Source of the DNA: JAJYKC01 sp035545735
GTDB taxonomy: Bacteria; Acidobacteriota; Terriglobia; Bryobacterales; Bryobacteraceae
DNA: 64,000 nucleotides
Direction of reading: 5' to 3'
Assembly: GCA_035545735.1 (NCBI GenBank)
Contig: DASZXS010000040.1
Span: forward strand, 65,399 to 129,398
This document shows positions 28,201 to 34,748 of the stretch, one piece after another. Numbering within the stretch: the first letter of the stretch is position 1; the number at the start of each line of letters is the position of its first letter. Made by a program: the position numbers and the translations under genes. Under the pieces are notes generated by a model, which saw only the letters and a program-made list of their open reading frames with translations, did no database searches and was not told the DNA's origin.

Positions 28201-28770
28201 AATATTCTGAACAGCTACGACCTGCCGTTCGGCCGGGGGAAGCGTTTCGGAGGTTCCAACCGGTTTTTGAACGCGATCGTTGGAGGCTGGACCATCGCGG
28301 CGGCAGAGCAGTATCGCAGCGGAGCGCTGTTCCAGGTGAGCTGCCCGAATACCCTTGGGAGCGGCGTGCTGTTTACCCATTTTCGCAAGTGCAACATGAC
28401 GGGAACAGGAATCCTCACCGGGCAAGACCGGACTTCCCTCGATCCCAACGACCCCAACAGCCTTTATTTTAATGCGGCCGCCTTCGCTATCCCCTCGCAG
28501 TACTCATTCGGCTCGGCGTCGTCATACAACACTTATTTCCGGCAGCCGCCTGTCTTCACCGAGAACGCTGCCCTGATTAAGAATTTCTCGATTTGGCCGC
28601 GCAAAGACGGAGAACTGGTTCGCCTGCAATTCCGGGCGGACGCGTTCAACGTTTTCAACCGGACGAACTTCGCCGTGAACGGATCGGTGGGAAGCGCAAG
28701 CTTCGGGCGCGCCACCGGACCACAGGACGGCCCGCGTGTCATCACAATGGGAGTTCGCGCGAACTTCTAA
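25300..28770 (+). CDS. Oar-like TonB-dependent receptor with carboxypeptidase-regulatory-like domain (3)
   Basis: 1156 residues from the ATG at 25300, preceded at 8 bases by GAGGAGG, the best ribosome-binding site in the window; earlier in-frame TTG/ATG starts lack one. A long signal peptide (about 1-40, LLTFTILFLPALTFAQ) leads into a regulatory-like sandwich (about 45-125, GSLSGVVTDPNGAAIPGASV), a plug (about 150-240) and a barrel ending GVRANF. Cysteines at CGCTLG and FRKCN could form disulfides in external loops. A predicted outer-membrane transporter for an unknown large ligand. Own promoter and leader hairpin, and terminator at 28792. Confidence 0.88.
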   Translation: MFGESVFRKTQPSAQRPFALIPAALLTFTILFLPALTFAQSQTGSLSGVVTDPNGAAIPGASVEIRANETGVVLRTVSSDAGLYVFPSLPVGQWTLAVEKPAFKKLIREGIQIFIAQRQSLDVRLEIGNVQQSVQVTGTPPLLDKETSEVGTNFSPKFMNNLPLWGGGLRNSEAFLGYMPGVNAGAEISISGSTGRSRESLIDGTSQVIPESGGTVFNPPSAEQFGEFKLLTGTYSAEYGRVGGGIEIFTTKSGSNGLHGTGTYNIRRDIFDAAGWSSNANVHNPPGYRAKERYNEAAFGVGGPVYIPHVYDGRNKTFWFVSNDNDLRPATIGSVVNTVPTTLETQGNFSQIAQTIYDPGTQVGSGTSAVRQPFPNNIIPTNRFSKISAAMLSSIPSPNLAGLVANHSFINTTQVTDHVWSLKVDELFSDKNRLSYFMSLDNQEINAVSDFPGPLGTGLGEQSQKPQSFRVNHDYVFSPNLILHSTWGFTRQQQGWNVPQQAGAASKFGFPGISGDSDATPVIQFAAADAYTAWGMQQGKVANGNQMNWTTQFLQGLTWVHGKHEFKFGWDMRRLRTFGHDLAGTNGAYVFSRNETADPAATATSGNSFASFLLGLPDSASAAATPVAQTDIRYQYYAFYAQDNFRLTPRLTLNLGLRYEVPINWTSPIMASVDLTLPNPGAGNYPGALIFPGTGPGRSGLTRFWPTDYSDIGPRLGLAYQLTSRTVLRGGFGMFYEATSNGGCGCTLGANGTMSVVSDGVTAPFQWESGIPTPAGFVPPPHISPTAGNGTDVDYMGPTFGKAARVYTWSAEIQHEIGGFLIDVMYMGNRGSRLNSTIDLNQVNPSNLVLGSLLQQSITSPAVVAAGYKPPYPGFTGTLAQSLRPYPQFNGVYSRNSGEGRTWYDSAQFKVERRFGDWTLQASYVRSKSLGLLTYRQIFSQSQVYPQDANNLDDMKSYLPFDQPNVVNILNSYDLPFGRGKRFGGSNRFLNAIVGGWTIAAAEQYRSGALFQVSCPNTLGSGVLFTHFRKCNMTGTGILTGQDRTSLDPNDPNSLYFNAAAFAIPSQYSFGSASSYNTYFRQPPVFTENAALIKNFSIWPRKDGELVRLQFRADAFNVFNRTNFAVNGSVGSASFGRATGPQDGPRVITMGVRANF

Positions 28771-28791
28771 AGCCGAAGTCAGAGAGAAGAG

Positions 28792-28821
28792 AAACGCGGG
28801 ATCGCGATCCCGCGTTTTTTT
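28792..28821 (+). terminator. Intrinsic terminator of Oar gene 3
   Basis: AAACGCGGGAT-CGCG-ATCCCGCGTTT is a perfect 11-base stem followed by T7. Being symmetric with A residues 5', it could also serve the converging heparinase gene, which ends at 28837. Confidence 0.88.
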
Positions 28822-28836
28822 GTGCCCGGCCGGCGC

Positions 28837-30723
28837 TTAGACAATGGAGTGTTTCACGTCGAAGACGGTTTCCCGGCAGCGGCGGCGAATCAGGATGAGA
28901 GGGATGCGCTCGGAGGCGTCCCTTCCCGGGCCAACGCCGGTGATTACCGTGGTTCCCGGTTCGCCTTTGATGTGGACCGTCAGGGTCGAGCCATGATTCA
29001 CCCAAGTGGCCGCCCAGTCTTCATCGCTCCGGCCCTCTTGAAGCTGTGTGATGTGCTGGTAGCCGCCGCCGGTCCCGAGAGGCTCGGAGCGGGACTCCAG
29101 ACGGACCGACGTTGTCAATTCGCCGTAGCTGTGAAAAGCCCAATCGTAGAGGCGTTCCGATGACGACTCACAGGAGAACCGGTCGGCCAGCGCCGCGCCA
29201 CGCAGACGCAGTTCGCGCCGGAACCGGACTCCGGGATAGACCTGGGCCTCGGCCCTAAGGAGGGTTTCCTCGCCGTCACTGCTCCAACCCAGGAACTCCC
29301 CATCGTCTGACGATTGCAGCGACTGATCCACGCAAACCGTGTTGTGAGCGATGGTGCTTCGATACCACTCGAAGTGCAGGGGCGCACCGTAGTTGATCGA
29401 TCCGGGATCGATTCCAAAAAGCTTTCCCGAAGCGAACGTGATGATGCCGAGCATGTCGGGGTGGCCGTGGCCTCCGCCGTGCCGCCCGAAGCGGACCGCT
29501 ACATTGGCCCGCGGCGAACGAAGCATAGCGTAGCCGGCTTCCCGCATCACGACGCTGGTTTTCGGAACCGGGTTGCCCTGCGGCAGCGCGGGATCTCCGT
29601 AGAGCAGAGCCGTCAGGGAATCGCGCTTTCCCAGGGCGGCGATCTGGCCGTACTCGCCGCGCTTCCACCGGGCGAAGGCGAGTTCATAAACCGTGGCCCA
29701 AATGGGCAGCGGATGTCCGGGATTGTCGTTAAAGCCGGGCTCGCCGCCGTCCGGGAAAGCAAGCGCAATGGGCGCATCGAACATGGAACGATAGCGGTCG
29801 TCCGCGTAGAGGTCGACACTGTGCCTCCGCGACGCTTCGGCGAGCGGCCACAGTGCGGACAGCGCATACAGGTGATACCCGAGAGAGCCTTCGCGCCAGA
29901 GTCCCCCGGGCATTACATTCCGCGACATCAGAGTATGAAAACCCCGAATGGGACTATCGAGCGCGACGGAGATCAGGTGGCTGTCTTCGAGCGCAAAACC
30001 GACGCAGCCGACCGCGCTGTTCTTCCAGCACTGTATATTCGCAAGGCCCTCGTAGCTCGGTCCGATGATGGTGTTGGCGGCCGGAAGAAGAAGGTTCGTT
30101 TGAATGCCGCGGCGCTGGCGCTCGGACAGCCCGTCCTGGATCAGCGCATACCCCCAGGCGGCCGGGATGAGCCACGAGCTTTCGTCCAGGGTCTGACTGA
30201 GAATCCGCGCGGAGTTGATGGTCACTTCGCCATTGATGTCATGGAGAGGATAGGACAGGTAACGGCTGGCATAACCCGCTAGCAGCAGCTCCGCCTTTTC
30301 GGCGAACTCTTTACGCCCGGTGAACCGATACGCGAGACCCAGGTCGCGCATGGCGGCGCTGTTCGCCAAGTGGGTGCGCGCGGTGATGACGTCATCATAC
30401 GGCTCGCCGGTATAAACGGTTCCGCAGCGGGGGCAGCGATGGCGCGTGGGACTATCGGTGACGAGCGGCGTGCCGTCCTTTTTGCAAATGTACCAATGCC
30501 CCCACTGGCCTCCGCGATCGGGAATATTCAGGGGCTTGGAGAGCGCGGTTTCGGCGCGGCGAATCAGTTCGCGCAGGGAAACCCCCGCCCAATCGTTTTG
30601 TCGCGCCTTCCGCTCGACGGCGTCTATTTCCGACTGAGAAATCAATAAATAGTCCTGACGCGTTTTGGCGCGAAGGGGGACAAATGCGGAGCCGATAGCG
30701 GCCATGGCCTGACGTCTGTTCAT
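28837..30723 (-). CDS. Heparinase II/III-like polysaccharide lyase, Tat-exported
   Basis: 628 residues from the ATG at 30723, where a twin-arginine signal begins (MNRRQAMAAIGSAFVPLRA); a 50-codon upstream extension in the open frame overlaps the preceding gene and is rejected. An alpha/alpha-barrel N-terminal half (about 40-370) contains a possible zinc knuckle, HRCPRCG. The beta-sheet C-terminal half carries the family signature GGGHGHPDMLGII (about 435-447), then a beta-rich region. Family members cleave uronic-acid-containing polysaccharides by beta-elimination. It is 40 bases downstream of the DUF362 gene, likely as one operon. The natural substrate (heparin, alginate or other uronan) cannot be told. 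Confidence 0.8.
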   Translation of the reverse strand: MNRRQAMAAIGSAFVPLRAKTRQDYLLISQSEIDAVERKARQNDWAGVSLRELIRRAETALSKPLNIPDRGGQWGHWYICKKDGTPLVTDSPTRHRCPRCGTVYTGEPYDDVITARTHLANSAAMRDLGLAYRFTGRKEFAEKAELLLAGYASRYLSYPLHDINGEVTINSARILSQTLDESSWLIPAAWGYALIQDGLSERQRRGIQTNLLLPAANTIIGPSYEGLANIQCWKNSAVGCVGFALEDSHLISVALDSPIRGFHTLMSRNVMPGGLWREGSLGYHLYALSALWPLAEASRRHSVDLYADDRYRSMFDAPIALAFPDGGEPGFNDNPGHPLPIWATVYELAFARWKRGEYGQIAALGKRDSLTALLYGDPALPQGNPVPKTSVVMREAGYAMLRSPRANVAVRFGRHGGGHGHPDMLGIITFASGKLFGIDPGSINYGAPLHFEWYRSTIAHNTVCVDQSLQSSDDGEFLGWSSDGEETLLRAEAQVYPGVRFRRELRLRGAALADRFSCESSSERLYDWAFHSYGELTTSVRLESRSEPLGTGGGYQHITQLQEGRSDEDWAATWVNHGSTLTVHIKGEPGTTVITGVGPGRDASERIPLILIRRRCRETVFDVKHSIV

Positions 30724-30763
30724 GCTGATTTTTCGTCTTCGATCATAGCGAAGCGCGTGCTTG

Positions 30764-32020
30764 CTACGCCGTGACTTGAATCCAGCCGGTGGCGTAGGTG
30801 AAACGCTTGTTGGCGGTCGCGATGACCCGGGCCAGGTAGATCGTTGGGGGGACGGGCGCTCCACCGGCGGCATTGAGGTCCCATTGCACCGATGAGACCC
30901 CGGCGGGAACGGGCGTCCAGTTCTGCAGGCCGCGCACTTGCTTTATGGCCGGGGAGAGATCGTTGTCGTAGAGGATGTCCACGGCGGCGTCACAGGGCTC
31001 GGAGACCTCGTAGTAAATAGTCGCCTGCCGGTGGGCGCTGAGGGAGATCGGGTCGGGATGGATGGTGGGGCGCCACACCACGGGACCGGTGACGGCCGGC
31101 TTGAAGGGCATGGGCGTATACGAGTCGCCGAGCATCGTAATGGAATCCATGCCCGACGGACCGATACCGCGCCAGGCGGCATAGGCGAGATGCGGAACCG
31201 CGGACTGCGCGATGCCCATGAAGTCAAGCGCGGCGCGGTCCGTGGCGGCCGGATTCCGCCCGGCAAAGACAACGTTCGAAGGCACCGGCGTTCCGCTCAG
31301 GGGCCCTTCGCCTTCGAGACCCCAAACACCGTCGATCACCGAGAATGAGATCGGGCGGCTGAGGTTGACGTCAACAACCGACTGGTCGATCCCGCGGGAA
31401 TGGCCATCCTGGCGCGGCAATTGTCCGGCAACGCTATATTTCTGCGGGGAGGCGAGGCCGAAAATGTTCTTCATCGAAAGCGACGCAACGGAGTTGACGT
31501 GGGTTTTCATTTTTCCCGCGCTGATAAAAACGAGCCCCGGTTCGACGGCGGGCGCTGGCAGGTAGAGGCGGAAGTAAGTGAGGCCTCGGGGAACATTCAC
31601 CACCGCAAGGGGCGCGGAGGCAAAATCCAGGAGCTGCACACGGGAGTCGTAGGTCCGCAAGAAATCGTAGCCGCAACTCGTGAAGTTGGCCGGGCTGTGT
31701 CCGCCGCCTTCGACAATAGTGACGGATGCGGCTCCGGAATCGAGCGCCATGTCGACAAGAGCGCGAACGACCTGCGGGTCGGTGGTGACGCCGGAGGTGG
31801 ACGGCTGGCCCGCGACGAGGTTCGGCTTGATCATGACAGCGAGGCCGGACATCGCGGGCCATTCGCCGCTCGCCTGCACCGCACGCACGGTGGCATCGTA
31901 GGGATCGCTCGACCGTCCTGCGCCCACCCGGTATCCGCCGGCGCCCAGGGCAAGCGTCCCGGCCAGAGGCAGCGCCGCCGCACCGGGCGCCAAGCACCGC
32001 AAAAACGAACGTCTCTTCAT
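30764..32020 (-). CDS. DUF362 protein with twin-arginine signal and C-terminal FlgD/Ig-like domain
   Basis: 418 residues from the ATG at 32020, preceded by GGAGGA. A twin-arginine signal (MKRRSFLRCLAPG) implies export. DUF362 occupies about 55-300, with IKPNL at 64-68, GVTTDPQVVRALVD, and SAGKMKTHVNSVASLSMKN. The C-terminal ~100 residues (YYEVSEPCDAAVDILYDND to YLARVIA) resemble a FlgD-type Ig-like sandwich. DUF362 proteins are sometimes joined to ferredoxin modules; no CxxCxxC iron-sulfur cluster motif is seen here. Upstream partner of the heparinase-like gene. Function unknown. Confidence 0.78.
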   Translation of the reverse strand: MKRRSFLRCLAPGAAALPLAGTLALGAGGYRVGAGRSSDPYDATVRAVQASGEWPAMSGLAVMIKPNLVAGQPSTSGVTTDPQVVRALVDMALDSGAASVTIVEGGGHSPANFTSCGYDFLRTYDSRVQLLDFASAPLAVVNVPRGLTYFRLYLPAPAVEPGLVFISAGKMKTHVNSVASLSMKNIFGLASPQKYSVAGQLPRQDGHSRGIDQSVVDVNLSRPISFSVIDGVWGLEGEGPLSGTPVPSNVVFAGRNPAATDRAALDFMGIAQSAVPHLAYAAWRGIGPSGMDSITMLGDSYTPMPFKPAVTGPVVWRPTIHPDPISLSAHRQATIYYEVSEPCDAAVDILYDNDLSPAIKQVRGLQNWTPVPAGVSSVQWDLNAAGGAPVPPTIYLARVIATANKRFTYATGWIQVTA

Positions 32021-32269
32021 GCTTCCTCCAAGGTCCCCCGCGTGGCGCAATGATATCGCATTCCCCGGGTGCGCAACTACTTAGAGCATCTATCGAGCGC
32101 GGCTTAGCCGCCGCGATTGCCAAGTGCCGGGGAGCGCCATGGTGAACCCCATTTTCCCTGCCTCAAAACTTTCCTCTCAAAACATGGAAACATGGAAAGC
32201 GTCCCTGGTTTGGGTTTATGGAACCGTATTGTTTCTGACACGTCAGTGGAGAAAGCGGGGGAAACTGGC

Positions 32270-33079
32270 TTGACCGAGAACAGCCGGATCTTCAAGGACG
32301 GCAGGCTGAGCGGGCGCACGATCATCAGCGAACTGCTGCGCAATATGGAACTGGGTCAGTTTGAGCTGACTTACAGTGTTCTTCTTCCCTGTATTTTCAG
32401 CGTCTATCTCAGCCCGGACGACCACTCCCGGCTCACCGGGATTTTCAGACACATCGAAGACGACGCCCGTCGCGCCCTGCGGGAACGGGTAGCGGAGATG
32501 AACGCCAAGCCCAAGGCGCAGGGGGGGTGGCGTTCGCGCAAAACTTCGAAAGAATACAAGATCGCCGCGCGCGATTGGATGATCGAGTTTCTGGCGGACG
32601 GCGAAGTGCCTTCCGGAGACGTCGAGATTCATTCCGAACTCAACGAAACAGCGCAGCCGGGATACCGCGGCATCAAGACGACATTGATGGACCGGGAGCC
32701 TTCGGTGACCTCGCAGAGCAACGCGGCGCACCATGCCGAAACGCGCCGTCCGATGGACCGTGTGTTTGCCGAGATCCGTTATGAAGACGAATCCGGTCCT
32801 CAGGTCTTCCTGATGGTGCAGAACGAGATTCGGGCCGGCCGAGGAGGCGACGACGAGCCGATGGATCTGGCCCTGTACACCAACGAGGAAATTTCGCGGG
32901 AACATTTCCTGGTGCGGCGGGACCCGGCCACCGGCGTGTTTCTCATCACCGACAAGAGCACGAATGGAACGTGGCTGGATGGACGCCGGCTGAAAAAAGG
33001 TCTGGAGGAAGTGCTGCCGGCGCAAGCGGAGATCAACGCAGCCGAGGTCATCACGCTGAATTTTCAGTCGCGGCCATGA
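32270..33079 (+). CDS. FHA-domain protein with FhaA-type N-terminal domain
   Basis: 269 residues from a TTG start at 32270. I preferred it to an ATG at 32192 because GGGGGAA sits 8 bases before it and third-position G/C rises sharply there; the resulting length equals that of the other FHA protein at 39957. The N-terminal ~90 residues (TYSVLLPCIFSVYLSPDDHS) resemble DUF3662 of actinobacterial FhaA. The FHA domain (about 180-269) has the phosphothreonine-binding core: GRG, SREH and STNGTWL. It should bind phosphorylated partners of the operon's kinase. First gene of the signalling operon; its stop overlaps the next start (ATGA, 33076-33079). Confidence 0.75.
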   Translation: MTENSRIFKDGRLSGRTIISELLRNMELGQFELTYSVLLPCIFSVYLSPDDHSRLTGIFRHIEDDARRALRERVAEMNAKPKAQGGWRSRKTSKEYKIAARDWMIEFLADGEVPSGDVEIHSELNETAQPGYRGIKTTLMDREPSVTSQSNAAHHAETRRPMDRVFAEIRYEDESGPQVFLMVQNEIRAGRGGDDEPMDLALYTNEEISREHFLVRRDPATGVFLITDKSTNGTWLDGRRLKKGLEEVLPAQAEINAAEVITLNFQSRP

Positions 33080-33177
33080 GGTTTCTCTACGACGCCCATA
33101 TCCCGTTCGTCGTCGTCTTCGCGCTGGCCGCGATCGCGTTTCTGGTTTGGAACTGGAAGGAGCGGAAATCGCGATGA
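33076..33177 (+). CDS. 33-residue single-pass membrane microprotein
   Basis: MRFLYDAHIPFVVVFALAAI... is a 33-residue reading frame: about 9 residues, a hydrophobic helix (about 10-25), then the basic tail WNWKERKSR. Its ATG overlaps the FHA gene stop by ATGA (33076-33079), and its TGA overlaps the PP2C ATG the same way (33174-33177). Double coupling on both sides is strong evidence that it is translated. Basic residues after the helix suggest the C-terminus stays in the cytoplasm. It sits where fhaB lies in actinobacterial operons but has no FHA domain. Function unknown; it may anchor or tune the phosphatase or kinase. Confidence 0.65.
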   Translation: MRFLYDAHIPFVVVFALAAIAFLVWNWKERKSR

Positions 33178-34745
33178 AAGCCGCGGTGGTGAGCGATCCG
33201 GGTCTGCAGCGCTCCCAGAATGAAGACCGGGTGTTTGTGGACGAAGCCGCCGGCATCTATCTGGTGGTGGACGGCGTCGGGGGGCAGGCGGCGGGGGAGC
33301 GCGCCGCGCAGACGGCTGTCGAGACCATCCCGCGCGAGCTTTCCCAATTCGAGGGGACTCCGGAAGAGCGGGTCCGCGGCGCGATCACGGCCGCCAACAA
33401 CCGGATTTTCGAACTGGCCCAGAGCAATCCGGAGTGGGAGGGGATGGCGTGCGTGCTGACGCTCGCCTACGCGCAGGACGACCGGATCATCATCGGACAC
33501 GTGGGCGATTCGCGCCTCTATCTGGCCTGGGACGGCAAGCTGAGGAAACTGACCTCCGACCATTCTCCCGTGGGAGAGCAGGAAGACCAGGGAGAGCTGA
33601 CCGAAGAGGAGGCGATGCGTCATCCCCGGCGCAACGAAGTATTTCGCGATGTGGGCTCGCGCTTGCGCGCGGCGGACGAGGAAGGCTTCATCGATGTCCG
33701 CGGTTTCCCGTTTCATCCGGACGCGGCATTCCTGCTGTGCAGCGACGGACTGAGCGACCTGGTGCCGTCTCCGGAGATTAGCGCGATCGTCGAAAGCTAC
33801 GACGGCGACCCCGATGCGGTGGCGCAAAAACTAGTGGACGCGGCAAACCGGGCCGGCGGCAAGGACAACATCAGCATCGTCTTCGTCGCCGGGCCGGAAT
33901 TCGTCGGAACCGGAGCGCCCTTTTTACACGAAGCGCGCGCGCGGCACGCGATTACGCGCATGCGCCCGGCGGGGTTCCGGTGGCGGGGGCTGGCGGGACA
34001 CCTGCCGTGGCTGGGCGCCGGGATTTTGTTGGGCATTCTGCTGTGGGCGGCCTTCTATCGCATCGCCGCGCGGCCGGCGACGGCGGCGAAAGACATCGGC
34101 CATCCGCCCCCCGCGACCATCCTGGTCAATTCGGCCGACCGCCAGGGGATCATCAAGGCGATGGAGAACGCGCACCCGGGAGATACGGTGCAGGCGCCGC
34201 CGGGGCAATATGGCGGTCCAGTGGAATTGAAGGAGGGAGTAAATCTGGTCAGTGAGCAGCCTGGCGCGGCGGTAGTGCACGCAGGCGCGGCGGGAGGCGC
34301 GGGGTTTGTGGCGCGCGGCGTTCACAGCGGCACATTGACCGGGTTCCGGGTGGAAGGGAGCCCCGCCGAGCCGCTCGACTACGGAGTTCTTCTGGCGGAC
34401 TCCAATATCGAGGTGGACGACGTCGAAATTACCGGCGCGCGCGAATGTGGAATTCGCATCGAAGGCGCATCCCGCGGCGCGTTTCGAGCGAACTATATTC
34501 ACGGCAACTCCGGATGCGGCATCTCCGTGGCGGGACAAAGCTATCCGCGGCTCGCGGGCAATCGCATCTCGGCGAACGGAACCGTTCGAGGGGCGCTGCG
34601 CCGCGGTGTGGAGATCGCGCCTCCCGCGGCCCCCGCGCTGGATAACAACGTTATCTATGGGAACGGGATTTCCGATTTCGGCAGTCTGCCCGCGGAGTAT
34701 GTGGCTGAGATTGCACGCAAAAATATCTTTGAAGCGAGGCCGTAA
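33174..34745 (+). CDS. PP2C-type Ser/Thr phosphatase fused through one TM helix to a beta-helix domain
   Basis: 523 residues. Residues 1-240 are a PPM/PP2C phosphatase: NED at 16-18, metal-binding Asp33 in VVDGVGG, GHVGDSR at 108-114, Asp191 in SDGLSD and Asp231 in GKDNIS. A TM helix (about 274-296) puts residues 300-523 outside the membrane, where repeats such as GFRVEGS, ITGARECGIRIEGA and NYIHGNSGCGISV form a right-handed parallel beta-helix of the NosD/pectate-lyase-like type. The actinobacterial counterpart PstP has only a short outer tail, so the beta-helix is unusual. It presumably reverses the kinase encoded next door; the beta-helix may sense cell-wall glycan. Confidence 0.85.
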   Translation: MKAAVVSDPGLQRSQNEDRVFVDEAAGIYLVVDGVGGQAAGERAAQTAVETIPRELSQFEGTPEERVRGAITAANNRIFELAQSNPEWEGMACVLTLAYAQDDRIIIGHVGDSRLYLAWDGKLRKLTSDHSPVGEQEDQGELTEEEAMRHPRRNEVFRDVGSRLRAADEEGFIDVRGFPFHPDAAFLLCSDGLSDLVPSPEISAIVESYDGDPDAVAQKLVDAANRAGGKDNISIVFVAGPEFVGTGAPFLHEARARHAITRMRPAGFRWRGLAGHLPWLGAGILLGILLWAAFYRIAARPATAAKDIGHPPPATILVNSADRQGIIKAMENAHPGDTVQAPPGQYGGPVELKEGVNLVSEQPGAAVVHAGAAGGAGFVARGVHSGTLTGFRVEGSPAEPLDYGVLLADSNIEVDDVEITGARECGIRIEGASRGAFRANYIHGNSGCGISVAGQSYPRLAGNRISANGTVRGALRRGVEIAPPAAPALDNNVIYGNGISDFGSLPAEYVAEIARKNIFEARP

Positions 34746-34748
34746 GCC

